A stretch of DNA of 64,000 nt from Curtobacterium sp. VKM Ac-1395. Its GTDB lineage: Bacteria > Actinomycetota > Actinomycetes > Actinomycetales > Microbacteriaceae. Of this stretch, positions 35,578 to 44,874 are shown piece by piece. The notes beneath the pieces are model-generated. The model did no database searches. It worked only from the letters and a program-made list of their open reading frames with translations, and was not told the origin of the DNA. A program made the position numbers and the translations under genes. Positions within the stretch are counted from its first letter, which is position 1; each line of letters starts with the position of its first letter. The stretch spans positions 186,001 to 250,000 of the forward strand of contig NZ_JADKRX010000001.1 of the NCBI RefSeq assembly GCF_015350975.1, written 5' to 3'.

Positions 35578-36543
35578 TCAGGACGCCGGGTTCCGGAGCG
35601 TTTCCCGTGGGTACTCGTCGAAGCGCTCCTGGTACGCAGCCGAGAACCGCCCCATGTGCCGGAAGCCGGCGCGGCGCGCGACCTCCGCGACCGCACCGGG
35701 TCCTGGGACCAGGGACTGGAGTTCCGTGTGCGCACGATCGAGTCGTGTCTGGCGCACGTACTCCATCGGGGTCCGCTGGAACTCCCGCTTGAAGGCCTCC
35801 TGGACACCCCGGACGCTCAGCGACGCGGCGTCGGCGATGTCGTCCACCGTGATGGCCTCGCGCGCGTGGTTCAGCACGAAGTCGAGGGCTGCCCGGATCC
35901 GGTCGTCCTGCGCGGAGCGGCGGTCGAGGAGCCGCTCGCCACTCGACGGGTGGAGCACCAGGAGTGCGCGGGCCACCTCGCGGCACGCTGCCGCCCAGTC
36001 CGGCGACTCCGCGCCGTGGACGCGGAAGGTGTCGACGGCGTGCCCCAGGCTCCGTTGCCACTGCGCCCGAGCAGCGACCTCCGGGGTGGCTCGACGGTCG
36101 AAGGCGGACGCCGTCCCGACGACGTTCTCCTCCGCTGCGACCTCGAGGAGCAGGTCTTTGCTGAGGTGGATCAGGCGCTGGTCCCAGTCCTCGTACTCGA
36201 ACTGGAAGCGCCCCTCCCTGGGGAGCATCGACGGTGGCGCCCCGGGCTGCAGGCGGGTGATGTCCCTGGCCGTCTGCACGCGTGCTCGGCCTCGCTCGAG
36301 CCAGTGCACGACGACGTCGCTGCCGGTCGAGGCGGTGCCCCGGAGGTGTCCGTGCATCTGCAGTCGCCGGACGCTCATCTGCTCGTCCCCGATGGCGACG
36401 TACCGGAACCAGAACGGGTCGTCCGTCGGCCGGCAGTTCCACCCGGCACCGTCGTAGATCGGCGCCAGCACCTGCAGGGCCGCGTCAGGTTGCCGACCGG
36501 AGACGGACATCAGGCGGATGTCGTGGTGAACGTGATCAGACAC
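35578..36543 (-). CDS. AraC-family transcriptional regulator
   Basis: A 321-residue regulator with an AraC_binding_2-like N-terminal half (about 1-200) and a C-terminal double helix-turn-helix: AITVDDIADAASLSVRGVQE, then FKREFQRTPMEYVRQTRLDR and AVAEVARRAGFRHMGRFSAA. It belongs with the regulators of alcohol or catechol utilisation. GTG 36543 lacks a clear ribosome site. The nearest candidate target is the SDR gene upstream on the same strand. Confidence 0.9.
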   Translation of the reverse strand: MSDHVHHDIRLMSVSGRQPDAALQVLAPIYDGAGWNCRPTDDPFWFRYVAIGDEQMSVRRLQMHGHLRGTASTGSDVVVHWLERGRARVQTARDITRLQPGAPPSMLPREGRFQFEYEDWDQRLIHLSKDLLLEVAAEENVVGTASAFDRRATPEVAARAQWQRSLGHAVDTFRVHGAESPDWAAACREVARALLVLHPSSGERLLDRRSAQDDRIRAALDFVLNHAREAITVDDIADAASLSVRGVQEAFKREFQRTPMEYVRQTRLDRAHTELQSLVPGPGAVAEVARRAGFRHMGRFSAAYQERFDEYPRETLRNPAS

Positions 36544-36667
36544 GGGAGGTCCGTTCGGTTGTGCAGCATGGCGTCAACCGAGGGCTCGGGGGTCGTGGCG
36601 TGACCATACGCCGAAGCACCGCGCGCCACCAGGGCCGGTTGGTCACCGGGCCGGGTCACAGGCCGGG

Positions 36668-36703
36668 CTGGAGGCTCGGTGCCAGCTGGCACCGGGCCTC
36701 CAG
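36668..36703. terminator. GGAGGCTC palindrome family (copy 7)
   Basis: CTGGAGGCTCGGTGCCAG pairs with CTGGCACCGGGCCTCCAG with one mismatch. It lies 18 bases beyond the end of the minus-strand SDR gene and upstream of the AraC gene. Confidence 0.8.
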
Positions 36704-36720
36704 TCCGGTAGGTGGTCGCC

Positions 36721-37482
36721 TCAGACGGCGGTGTAGCCGCCGTCTGCGACGAGAACCGACCCGGTGATGAAGGACGCCGCATCGCTGGCGAGGAAGACGA
36801 CGCTCGGCGCGATCTCCTCCGGCAGGGCGAACCGCTGCTGCGGGGCGTCGTCGATCCAGTAGCGCTTGAAGTCCTCGCGGTCCACGGGCGCCATCTCCGT
36901 CTTCACGTAGCCGGGGGCGAGCGCGTTGACGCGGATGCCGTACTGCGCCCACTCGACGGCCAGGGACTTCGTCAGGTGGTGCACCGCGGCCTTGGACGCG
37001 TTGTACGCCGGCTGCCACTGCGGACGGTTCACGATGATGCCGGACATGCTGCCGATGTTGACGATCGAGCCCGAACCGGCCTCGCGCATGTGGGCACCGA
37101 CCGCGACGGTGGCCTTCCAGAGCGCGCGGACGTTGAGGGTGAACACGGCGTCCCACTCGTCGTCGGTGACCGCGAAGGCCTCGTTGTGGACGCAGGTGCC
37201 GGCGTTGTTGACGAGGACGTCGATCGTGCCGAAGGCGGCGAGCGCTTCCTCGGTCATGCGGGTGACCTGGGCGTCGTCGGTGATGTCGGCCGTGATCGTG
37301 ACGAACTCGTGCCCAGCCGCGGCGGCCTCGGCGGCGACCCGCTCGTTGCGGTCAGCGGAGCGGCCGACGATGGCCACGCGGGCACCGGCCTCGGCGAGTC
37401 CGAACGCGAACGCCTTGCCGAGGCCCTGGTTGCCGCCTGTGACGATCGCGGTCTTGCCCTGCAGGCTGAAGGGGGAGGTCAT
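36721..37482 (-). CDS. short-chain dehydrogenase/reductase (gluconate/polyol type)
   Basis: A 253-residue SDR: AIVTGGNQGLGKAFAFGLAE, DVLVNNAGTCVHNEAF, NIGSMSGIIVNRPQWQPAYN followed by ASKAA (YxxxK) and the PGYVKTEMAP and FITGSVLVADGGY C-terminal features. The pattern is that of gluconate 5-dehydrogenase, arabinitol or sorbose reductase-like enzymes. ATG 37482 has AAAGG upstream. It lies between the photolyase-like and AraC genes on the same strand. Confidence 0.92.
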   Translation of the reverse strand: MTSPFSLQGKTAIVTGGNQGLGKAFAFGLAEAGARVAIVGRSADRNERVAAEAAAAGHEFVTITADITDDAQVTRMTEEALAAFGTIDVLVNNAGTCVHNEAFAVTDDEWDAVFTLNVRALWKATVAVGAHMREAGSGSIVNIGSMSGIIVNRPQWQPAYNASKAAVHHLTKSLAVEWAQYGIRVNALAPGYVKTEMAPVDREDFKRYWIDDAPQQRFALPEEIAPSVVFLASDAASFITGSVLVADGGYTAV

Positions 37483-37518
37483 GTGGTGCCTTTCGACGCG
37501 TCCGGTCGTGCGGAAGGC

Positions 37519-38724
37519 TCAGTCCACCACGAGTTCGCGGACCAGGGCCGGGATGCGCTCACGGAACGGGAAGAACCCGCGGGACGCGTACGGCCACGCC
37601 GCGCTGTCCCATCGTCGGCGGACGGTGACGAGGGAGACACCCTCGGCGGCGAGGGCGGCACGCAGCACCCCGAGCCGCTCGTGGACCGGGCCGATCGGCG
37701 CGTACGGCACCACCACGGTGTCGAGCTGCTCGGACTCCGCCCAGCGCAGGAGGGTCGACGGCAGCGTGTCGGCCAGCACCTGGGCCGGGCGGCCGCTCGC
37801 GTCCAGTGTCCGTTCGGCCGCGTCGTCGAGGGCGGTGGTCGTGAAGGCCTCGACGACGTCCGAGACCGCGAAGGGTGAGCGCGCGACCGGGTCTGCGGCG
37901 ACCGCTGTCGCCATCGGGCGGTCGGGCAGCTGAGGGTGTTCGGCCATCAGGCTCGACGCTTCGAGGTCCTCCTCGTGCAGCAGCAGCCCGACCCGCTCGC
38001 CGATGGGCCCCACCACGTCGTCGGACTCGATCGGCGTGCGTGGTGGCAACGGGTCCTCGGAGAGCGCCCGGGCGGTCGTCGCCAGTCCACCCGGCGAGAA
38101 CCGGCCGTCCGTGTACCGCGCGATGTTCGACGCCGACGCCAGGTAGGTCTTGCCGGCGGTCTGCAGCCCCGCGACCCACCGCCACGACAGCGTGTTCGAG
38201 GCCGCGTCGCCGTCGAGCAGGTGGCGGTGGAAGAAGTCGGCGCCGAGCTGCCACGGCAGGCCGAGCGTGAAGACCCAGATGCTCGAGAACCACATGCGCG
38301 TGTGGTTGTGCAGGTAGCCCGTGTCGATGAGCTCCCGCACCCAGGCGTCCATCGCGTCGATGCCGGTCCGGCCGTTGACCGCGTCGTCGTAGCCGGTCGG
38401 CAGGGTCCCGGTCGCGAACTCGTCGACCTCGCGCCGGTAGCGACGCCACACCTCGGGGTTCTGCTCGAGCCAGCCCTTCCAGTAGGTGCGCCAGAAGACC
38501 TCCTGTACGAACTTCTCGGCGGCGGGCAGGCTGTGGCGTTCGAGGACGGCTGCGACGACCTCGTGCTCGGTCACCAGGCGGTGCCGCACGTAGGGCGACA
38601 GGCCCGAGACGTTGTTCCGCGATGCCCCGAGGTCCGCGTTGCGGTCGCGGGCGTAGTCGCGGCCGGCGCGGGGGACGAACTCGTCGAGGGCGTCGAGGCC
38701 GGCAGCTCTGGTGGGGATGAACAC
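37519..38724 (-). CDS. photolyase/cryptochrome-related FAD-binding protein with unusual domain order
   Basis: A 401-residue protein whose FAD-binding photolyase domain starts at once: SRNNVSGLSPYVRHRLVTEH, VQEVFWRTYWKGWLEQNPEV, then GYLHNHTRMWFSSIWVFTLG and LLDGDAASNTLSWRWVAGLQ with the TSRLSP-like and ASNxxxWxW elements. In ordinary photolyases an alpha/beta antenna domain precedes this. Here the Rossmann-like segment (VGLLLHEEDLE, LDTVVVPYAPIGPVHER, RRRWDSAAWPYASRGFFPF) comes after it. Light-driven DNA repair or signalling is likely but unproven. GTG 38724 has AAGG close upstream. Confidence 0.82.
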   Translation of the reverse strand: MFIPTRAAGLDALDEFVPRAGRDYARDRNADLGASRNNVSGLSPYVRHRLVTEHEVVAAVLERHSLPAAEKFVQEVFWRTYWKGWLEQNPEVWRRYRREVDEFATGTLPTGYDDAVNGRTGIDAMDAWVRELIDTGYLHNHTRMWFSSIWVFTLGLPWQLGADFFHRHLLDGDAASNTLSWRWVAGLQTAGKTYLASASNIARYTDGRFSPGGLATTARALSEDPLPPRTPIESDDVVGPIGERVGLLLHEEDLEASSLMAEHPQLPDRPMATAVAADPVARSPFAVSDVVEAFTTTALDDAAERTLDASGRPAQVLADTLPSTLLRWAESEQLDTVVVPYAPIGPVHERLGVLRAALAAEGVSLVTVRRRWDSAAWPYASRGFFPFRERIPALVRELVVD

Positions 38725-38827
38725 GCCTTGATGATGCAGGGGACCTCCGACGGTGCCGGCGGTCCGGAGCGCTTTCCGAGCAGCGCTCTCGGGGCCGCAC
38801 TGTCCGGGCTCCGCGTGGCGGACGGCG

Positions 38828-39358
38828 TCAGGCTGACCCGAGCGCCGCGGCGAGCGCGTCCACGTCGTCGCACTCCAGGAGCAGGATCGACCCGTCCCGC
38901 ATCCTGAGTTCTGCGGCCGCGCCTCCGCGCTGGAACACGGCAGGCGGTCTGCCCGGAGCGCGACGGACTCCGACACCGCCGTACCCAGCCGGGTTGATGT
39001 TGGCCCGAGAGACGGAGGTGATCAGCGCCGCCGACACGGACTTGCGGAGGAATGGCGTCAGCCAAACGACGAGCGTGCCGTTCCGGACCACAACTGAGAG
39101 TGTCTGTGTCGCGGCGCTCAACCCGAGCACAATGCCGACACTGAGCGCGACGATCACTGCGCTCGCGTCGGCACCGCCTCGGGCCGACAGTGACGGGATC
39201 GAGGCCACGAGGCCACCGGCACTGCCGACCGCAACGATGATGCCGAGGATCACGATCGAACCAGGCGCGCGATGCCGTTTACGGAACAGGGGCAACGGAC
39301 CTCTCCTCTCGAACTCCACCGCGGAGATCTGGTTGCCACCCTGCCGCTGATATTCCAC
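38828..39358 (-). CDS. membrane protein with PH-like cytoplasmic domain (hypothetical)
   Basis: A 176-residue protein with two helices (about 33-55 and 68-88), followed by a segment of PH-domain-like rhythm (GTLVVWLTPFLRKSVSAALI, SVSRANINPAGYGGVGVRR, LRMRDGSILLLECDDVDALA). I do not recognise a specific family. Its role may be as a scaffold or regulator at the membrane. The GTG at 39358 is not supported by a clear ribosome site; GTG codons further in are possible. Confidence 0.65.
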   Translation of the reverse strand: MEYQRQGGNQISAVEFERRGPLPLFRKRHRAPGSIVILGIIVAVGSAGGLVASIPSLSARGGADASAVIVALSVGIVLGLSAATQTLSVVVRNGTLVVWLTPFLRKSVSAALITSVSRANINPAGYGGVGVRRAPGRPPAVFQRGGAAAELRMRDGSILLLECDDVDALAAALGSA

Positions 39359-39402
39359 ACGCGCAAGTCGTCCGTATGCGACCTCCCGCTACCGTTGTCC
39401 CC

Positions 39403-39867
39403 GTGATCGCACCGTCGCCGTCCGTGCCCGCCTTCTGGGAAGCCCGCCGCCGCGAGTCCCCCGACCTGCCGGAAGCCATCCCGCTCGCATGGGCCTTCGG
39501 CGCGACGCCGGAGCACGCCGACGCCCTGCTCGACCTCGTGCTCCGCGGGGTGAAGGACGGGACCGCGTCCTCGCTGTGGGACTACGAGGAGAGCGGCGAC
39601 CCGCTGCCCGAGGTCGGCGAGCTCAGCGTCATCCTCGATGGCGCTGGGGAGCCCCGAGCCGTGCTCGTGACCACGAGGATCACCACCGTCCCGTTCGACC
39701 AGGTCGACGCCCAGCACGCACACGCCGAGGGAGAGGGCGACCGGACCCTCGCGTACTGGCGGTCCTCGCACGAGCGCTACTGGCGGGAACACTCCGAGAA
39801 CCCGCGCGGCTTCGCGCCGGACATGCCCGTCGTGTGCGAGCGCTTCGAGCTGCTGTGGCCCCGATGA
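39403..39867 (+). CDS. ASCH domain-containing protein
   Basis: A 154-residue ASCH protein: WAFGATPEHADALLDLVLRG, KDGTASSLWDYEE, EPRAVLVTTRITTVPFDQVD and LAYWRSSHERYWREH. ASCH is a small RNA-binding beta-barrel linked to translation or tRNA/ribonucleotide processing. GTG 39403 follows a TACCGT box (39390-39395) by 7 bases, a leaderless start, so the longer frame from 39376 is not used. The stop overlaps the GNAT gene (ATGA). Confidence 0.88.
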   Translation: MIAPSPSVPAFWEARRRESPDLPEAIPLAWAFGATPEHADALLDLVLRGVKDGTASSLWDYEESGDPLPEVGELSVILDGAGEPRAVLVTTRITTVPFDQVDAQHAHAEGEGDRTLAYWRSSHERYWREHSENPRGFAPDMPVVCERFELLWPR

Positions 39868-40442
39868 AGGTCCTGCCGGCGGACGCACCGGAGCGCGCGG
39901 AGCTCGAGGCGCAGGGGTGGACCGTCGTCGCCCGCTCGTTCGGCGCGCAGCTCGACGCGCATGCAGCGGATCAGTCTCGGTTGCAGGGCCTGGTTGCTCG
40001 GGCCGTCGACGTCGGTCCGATGCGAGAACTCAGCCATGCCGACGTCGACGCCGTGCTGGCCCTCGACGCCCTGACGATCGGTGACTACCCGGGCAGCATC
40101 GCGACGCAGCACACGCCGCTCGACCGGCAGCGTGCGACGCCCTCGGAGTCGCGGCGGGCGTTCGGCGTGGTCCTCGAGAGCGGAGAGCTGGTCGCGATGA
40201 CGTTCGTCGACGTCGACGGCTCGAACGCCGAGTCCGACTTCACGGTCGTCCACCCGGCCTGGCGCGGCCGGGGTCTCGGTGTCGCCGCCAAGGCGGCGTC
40301 CGTGCTGGCGCTGCTCGCCGACGGTGTCACGCGGTTCCGGACTGGAGGCTCGGCCGACAACGCCGCGATCCTCGCCGCCAACGACGTGGTCGGCTACGTC
40401 CGCGACGAGGAGTGGGTGACGCTCGAGCCCGGCGGTCGCTAG
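39864..40442 (+). CDS. GNAT-family N-acetyltransferase
   Basis: A 192-residue acetyltransferase: GVVLESGELVAMTFVDVDGS, then FTVVHPAWRGRGLGVAAKAA (the acetyl-CoA Q/RxxGxG/A motif A) and NAAILAANDVVGYVRDEEW at the C-terminus. ATG 39864 overlaps the ASCH stop, so both are co-translated. The acceptor substrate is unknown. Confidence 0.88.
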   Translation: MKVLPADAPERAELEAQGWTVVARSFGAQLDAHAADQSRLQGLVARAVDVGPMRELSHADVDAVLALDALTIGDYPGSIATQHTPLDRQRATPSESRRAFGVVLESGELVAMTFVDVDGSNAESDFTVVHPAWRGRGLGVAAKAASVLALLADGVTRFRTGGSADNAAILAANDVVGYVRDEEWVTLEPGGR

Positions 40443-40557
40443 GAGGGCGCGTGGTCGGCGCCCTTCAGGCGCGCGACGATCGCGCCGTGGGGGCGGGGCG
40501 TCCCACTCGCAGCGGCGCGAGTGTGCGTCTCGATGCTGTCGAAGCCCGCGCAGCCGG

Positions 40558-41013
40558 TCACTCGTGGTGGACGAGCCCCGAGCAGGCCGCGAGCGTCGAC
40601 GACCGGTTCTGCCGCACCGTGTAGTACGACCCGTTCTTGCGGCGGACCTCGGTGATCGTCTGGCACCGCTTCCCGACCGCAGAGACCGAGTTGTCCCCGC
40701 TCCCTGTGGCGGTTCGGAACGGCGTCTCGTACAGGACGCCCTTCGTGTTGACGTACATGAGCGCGACCGCCGAGGCGCACTTGTCGGCACCGTGTGGGAA
40801 GTTCTTGAGCTGGGCGTAGATCTCCGCGTTCTGGCCCGGATTCCCCTCCGCGACCGTGACGACGCTGACCGCCGTGCACTGGTTCGTCCCGATCTCGGCG
40901 TTGACGTTGTTGCCCGTGAACGAGTCTGCAGACGCCGAGAGCGGTGTCGCCAGCGCGAACACCGCCGCGACCACCGCCGTGATGCTGACCTTGACTGCGG
41001 TCCTTGCATGCAT
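40558..41013 (-). CDS. secreted small protein, unknown
   Basis: A 151-residue preprotein with a Sec signal (MHARTAVKVSITAVVAAVFA, cleavage near ASA-D) and a mature part of about 120 residues containing four Cys, probably two disulfides. It contains ALMYVNTKGVLYETPFRTAT and RRKNGSYYTVRQN, hinting at a small beta-rich fold. No family recognised. The ATG is preceded by GGGGGAAGCACATGC, a good ribosome site. Confidence 0.7.
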   Translation of the reverse strand: MHARTAVKVSITAVVAAVFALATPLSASADSFTGNNVNAEIGTNQCTAVSVVTVAEGNPGQNAEIYAQLKNFPHGADKCASAVALMYVNTKGVLYETPFRTATGSGDNSVSAVGKRCQTITEVRRKNGSYYTVRQNRSSTLAACSGLVHHE

Positions 41014-41246
41014 GTGCTTCCCCCTTCTGTGCTCCAGGATTGGAGCTGGTCGAAGGCAAACAGCCCGGCCCCCGTCGGTGCCATTCGAGGCCCCTCAGGA
41101 TCGCGCCGAGCTGTCAGTGTTCACTCGCTGGACACCACTCGGGAGACGCCAGCGATCCTGGAGATGGGGGTCGGGCTCCTCGTCACTTCGGTTCGGCGCG
41201 ATGTACGGCCTGATGAAGGACTGTTCTGCGGACGCTCCGCGTCTGC

Positions 41247-42086
41247 TCAGGAGCCCCCGACGGAGTGAGACAGCACGGTCTGGTCGTGGTGCCGTGTGCG
41301 TCGTTCCGAGATGAGGAAGACGATGAGGAGAACAACCCCGACCAGGACAACAGCGATGTTGCCGAGCTGGGCGAGGGAAGCGAGGCCGCCGGTCACCGGG
41401 TGGGTGCCCTGCATGAAGATGCTGGGGTCGGTGCTGGCGTGCAGCAGGATCGGCGCGACGATCGTGCGCGTCACCCGCAACGCGAGGTACATGCAGAAGC
41501 CGAAGAAGAACGTGTAGACCATCTGCAGCAGCGTGGGTCCGAGTGCCTGACCCGTGAAGAGGTTGCTCCCGTGCAGGAGGGCGAACAGCGCCGCGGAGAC
41601 CAGACCGACGGCGACCTCGGAGTGCCCCGAGGACCGCATGATGCGGACGACGTGTCCGCGCGTGAGGAGTTCCTCGGAGAAGCCGATGACGAGTCCGGCG
41701 AGCAGCCACGCAGCGACCCAGTCGAACCCTGCTGCGGAGTAGTCGATGCTCGCGAACCGCAGCACGTTGAACACCAGCACGACCCCGATCGCGATCCACA
41801 TCCACCGTCGCCCGCGGATCGACTGACGCTCGAAGGTGCTCCGCAGCCATCCGACGGTTGCCCCGAACCCGACCAGGACGAGGCCGCCGATGAGGACCGG
41901 GACGGCGATGAGCACGAGCACGTAGCTGGTTGAGTCCTCGTCGCCGATGTACGGCACGAAGGGTGCCATCAGCAGGGAGGCCGGCTCGTAGATCGCGAGG
42001 TAGCCGACGGCGAGGACGAGTGCTTTCCACCACCGCCCGTCATTCCAGAAGCGTGCCCATCCTGATCGTTCAGCAGTGGTGTTCAT
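41247..42086 (-). CDS. CPBP-family intramembrane metalloprotease
   Basis: A 279-residue membrane protein with about seven helices and the CPBP/Abi motifs: GFSEELLTRGHVVRIMR (EExxxR-like), then ALFALLHGSNLFTG (catalytic His) and LLHASTDPSIF (second His region). In bacteria such proteases are linked to bacteriocin self-immunity or prenyl-protein processing. ATG 42086 has GGGGAGACGGCC upstream. No bacteriocin gene is adjacent. Confidence 0.88.
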   Translation of the reverse strand: MNTTAERSGWARFWNDGRWWKALVLAVGYLAIYEPASLLMAPFVPYIGDEDSTSYVLVLIAVPVLIGGLVLVGFGATVGWLRSTFERQSIRGRRWMWIAIGVVLVFNVLRFASIDYSAAGFDWVAAWLLAGLVIGFSEELLTRGHVVRIMRSSGHSEVAVGLVSAALFALLHGSNLFTGQALGPTLLQMVYTFFFGFCMYLALRVTRTIVAPILLHASTDPSIFMQGTHPVTGGLASLAQLGNIAVVLVGVVLLIVFLISERRTRHHDQTVLSHSVGGS

Positions 42087-42371
42087 GGCCGTCTCCCCTG
42101 GTCCCCACTGCAGACGTTGCTGTGACGAGATCGAAGGCCCCGGCCGGTCGTTCCGGCGCCTCTGAGCGCACTCTGTGCGCCGCCTCTAACCTAACTGCTC
42201 CGCTCACTTGTCGTCCACGGCGCTCCCGTCTCAGGCCGTCTCACTCACCGAGCGACTGTTGAGACTGGTGGGGGAGCGAATCTCAGTGAAAGCACGCTGG
42301 TGCGGGCACGGTCTTCAAGCGGACCATGAGCACGTCTGTGGAAACGATTCCGGAGACGGACGGGAACAGTC

Positions 42372-42776
42372 ATGAACATTGCTGACAGCACGGTCCTCAT
42401 CACCGGCGCCAACCGCGGCCTCGGAGCAGTCTTCCTCGAGAAGGCCCTTGCGCGGGGCGCCTCGAAGGTCTACGCCGCGTCGCGCACGCCTGGGACATGG
42501 GAGGATCCGCGCGTTGTCCCGCTGCGCATCGACGTCACGGATGAGCAGACCATCCTCGACGCGGCTCAGATTGCCGACGATGTGACCGAGATGTCTACCG
42601 AGTTCGTGGGCTTGGTCCCCATGATCGAGGCAGACTTCGCCGTCAACGCGGTCTACGACCAACTGGAAGCAGGTCGTTACGAGATGATCGTGGAAGACAC
42701 CGGACTCGACATGAAGCAGCTCCTGGCACTCCCTCCTGAGGAGATCCCAGCGGCGTTCGGTGGCCTCCAGGGCTGA
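42372..42776 (+). pseudogene. SDR gene with in-frame internal deletion
   Basis: The 134-codon frame starts as a normal SDR (TVLITGANRGLGAVFLEKAL, SKVYAASRTPGTW, VVPLRIDVTDEQTI) but after about residue 70 jumps to the C-terminal part (FVGLVPMIEADFAVNAVYDQ, VEDTG). The NAG and YxxxK regions are missing, roughly 100 residues, so the product cannot be an active dehydrogenase. It marks the left border of the variable island. Confidence 0.75.
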
Positions 42777-42789
42777 GAGCACGGACCCC

Positions 42790-42825
42790 GATGAGCCTGT
42801 CACCGATCTGGTGGGCAGGCTCATC
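42790..42825. terminator. hairpin between convergent genes
   Basis: GATGAGCCTG and CAGGCTCATC form a 10-base stem with a 16-base loop followed by TTGCTT. It lies after the SDR remnant. Confidence 0.7.
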
Positions 42826-42930
42826 TTGCTTGTCCGCGCTCCTTCGGGAGCTGCGCCCCGGGCCCGGTAGGCCATCGCCCATCGACGTGTGCGCTTCTCG
42901 TGCAATCGGGTCTTCGCCGTCTTGCGTTCA

Positions 42931-44160
42931 TCACGTCCGCAGCATCTGGGGAAGAACCGGGGCGGATTCCGCTGTCGGGTATGTAGTCGGGTCCGATTGC
43001 GAGGTGACGGCGAGGTACTCGATCGGCAGCCACGACTCGGGCTCGGGTGCTTGTCGCTGTCGCGGCCCGCGGAGGCCGAACCATCGCCGCCCGACGGGCG
43101 GGGTCGCGGGGGTCAGCAGTCGTGCGAGGTCGGCCCGATCGGCCGGCTCGATCGCGGACCGGTGGAAGAGGCCACTGTCGTGGCGTTGCACCGAGCCGAA
43201 CGAGAGGTGCGGGCCGATTTCGTCGGCGTAGTCGGTGCCGAACCACGACAGCCACGTCGGTGTCGGCGGCAACCCCTTCCAGATGCCACGAGGGCCGAGA
43301 CCGAGCTCGCGTTCGGCGGACGTCGGAGACCAGAGCTGCCGACCGGACCACTCCGCGCCGTGCAGGACCGAAGCGGATGCGTACACGGCATCGATCCGAC
43401 TGGCGAACGCGGCGAACAACCGCACGACGGATTCGCGGTGACGGACGTCGTCGAGGGCGTTCGCGAAGATCGTCAGAGAGTGGGACGTCACCACCGCGTC
43501 CTCCCAGAAGGACGAGCCGAGGCTCCCGTCTGCCACCGAGCCGCTCCCCGTCCACCAGGTCCTGGCACCAACCATCGGCTCTTCGTTGAGGGAGGTGATG
43601 AACGCTTCCGCCCCACCGGGTTCCCACCGGTGCTGAAGCGGTTCCGTCGTGCCGTACCGGCGAGGAAGCGCATCCGGGAAGTACCTGCGAGCGAGTTCGA
43701 TGAACGTCTCCGCGGTTGATGTGAGGTCGAGTCCGCCTGTGCGAACCCACCAGTTGATGTTGAGGGTCGTGACGATCGCGCCGCGAGATGGCTTCGCTGG
43801 CCTGCTGGTTCCGCGGCGGTGGATCTCGTCGGTCTGAACGTCGTGCACGGCTCCTCGCATGGCCATGGCGATGCGTTTGGCGGCCCGGATCGCGTGCGGC
43901 ACTTCGGAGTCCGCCGACCCTTCGACATGGACGACGACCAAGGACGTCGCGCCGAGCAGGACTGTCGTGACCTCCTCTGGGACATCCTCGGGCTCGATCC
44001 GCTCGGGCTGCTCGACGGTGAACGAGTAGCGGCGACGAGCGCCGCGAACGACCGTGAACGACGGCGAGTCGTCCTCGACAACCAGATCGGTGACGAGCGC
44101 GGCCGCCCGCAGCGCCGCAGGGTCCAGCTCGTCCCCGTACACGTACAAGTCGTACGACAT
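42931..44160 (-). CDS. unknown 409-aa protein at island edge
   Basis: The protein begins MSYDLYVYGDELDPAALRAA and has VVVHVEGSADSEVPHAIRAA, a WWVRTGGLDLTSTAETFIEL stretch and many Trp and Arg; no signal or membrane helix is seen. It is soluble. The start and layout recall immunity-type or DUF proteins of variable islands, but I do not recognise a named family. ATG 44160 has GAGGGGGC upstream. Codon usage is less GC-biased than in the preceding 40 kb. Confidence 0.7.
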   Translation of the reverse strand: MSYDLYVYGDELDPAALRAAALVTDLVVEDDSPSFTVVRGARRRYSFTVEQPERIEPEDVPEEVTTVLLGATSLVVVHVEGSADSEVPHAIRAAKRIAMAMRGAVHDVQTDEIHRRGTSRPAKPSRGAIVTTLNINWWVRTGGLDLTSTAETFIELARRYFPDALPRRYGTTEPLQHRWEPGGAEAFITSLNEEPMVGARTWWTGSGSVADGSLGSSFWEDAVVTSHSLTIFANALDDVRHRESVVRLFAAFASRIDAVYASASVLHGAEWSGRQLWSPTSAERELGLGPRGIWKGLPPTPTWLSWFGTDYADEIGPHLSFGSVQRHDSGLFHRSAIEPADRADLARLLTPATPPVGRRWFGLRGPRQRQAPEPESWLPIEYLAVTSQSDPTTYPTAESAPVLPQMLRT

Positions 44161-44874
44161 CGCTCATCGCCCCCTCGGTGATCATGACTGTAGGGGCGTC
44201 ATCGGCTCTGCTGCATCGACACGACCGTCGTCGGGGACAAGTGTGACGTCATTGTCATCCCGCCTGCTCCCGATGCGCCCTTTCGAGATCCATCGTCGAC
44301 GACGCGTGACAAGGTGCTGACTCCACGATTCCGCCAGTGTGCCTCTTGCCGGCCCGAACTGGCCCGGCGTCCATGCAACAGGCCACGACCTGACCGCCGA
44401 TGAGGTCCGAGCCCGACTGATCGTCTGGCGATCGGACACCTCGCGACGCACGAAGACGCAGCCGACCCTGGTCAACGTGACCCGTCCGTGCTGCCGAACA
44501 ACGTGTTCGTGTCCGTGTTTCAGAGACGTTCGGTGGCAGTCAGACACGGTTGCTGGCGGACGACGACAGTGTGAACGCTCGCGGAAGTTGTCGCCCAAAG
44601 CCGCCGTAGTCGGCGGGTGGCCGAATAACTTGTCGCCGGCGTGGCTCAGATAATCTGTCGCTCCGAGCAACTCCGCGTCAGCGCTGGGATCGAGGGGTGG
44701 TTTGCAGGCAGGGGTGTTCTCGTATCGCTATGCGGAGTCCGCTGCGGAGCGCCTGTCCGGGACTCGGCTCGGGGCCCTCGCCTGAGCGCGGCAACGACGG
44801 CACGTGTGCGCGCCGCACCGATCCGGCTGCACGTCGCCCCTAGAGTGAGGAGCACTCGACTCATGGAGGCTCGG
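44161..44874. other. 714-bp gene-poor stretch with insertion-sequence-like remnants
   Basis: No frame here looks like a protein. Near its right end are ACTTGTCGCCGGC and AATCTGTCGCTCCGAGC (44652-44668); the latter recurs exactly at 60186-60202 beside the IS30 element. I take the stretch as debris of a former mobile element, at low confidence. Confidence 0.4.

Noticed and set aside
44182..44670. 162-codon minus-strand frame in the gene-poor stretch
   Set aside because: No recognisable motif, many Arg/Ser/His codons and no ribosome site; treated as debris.
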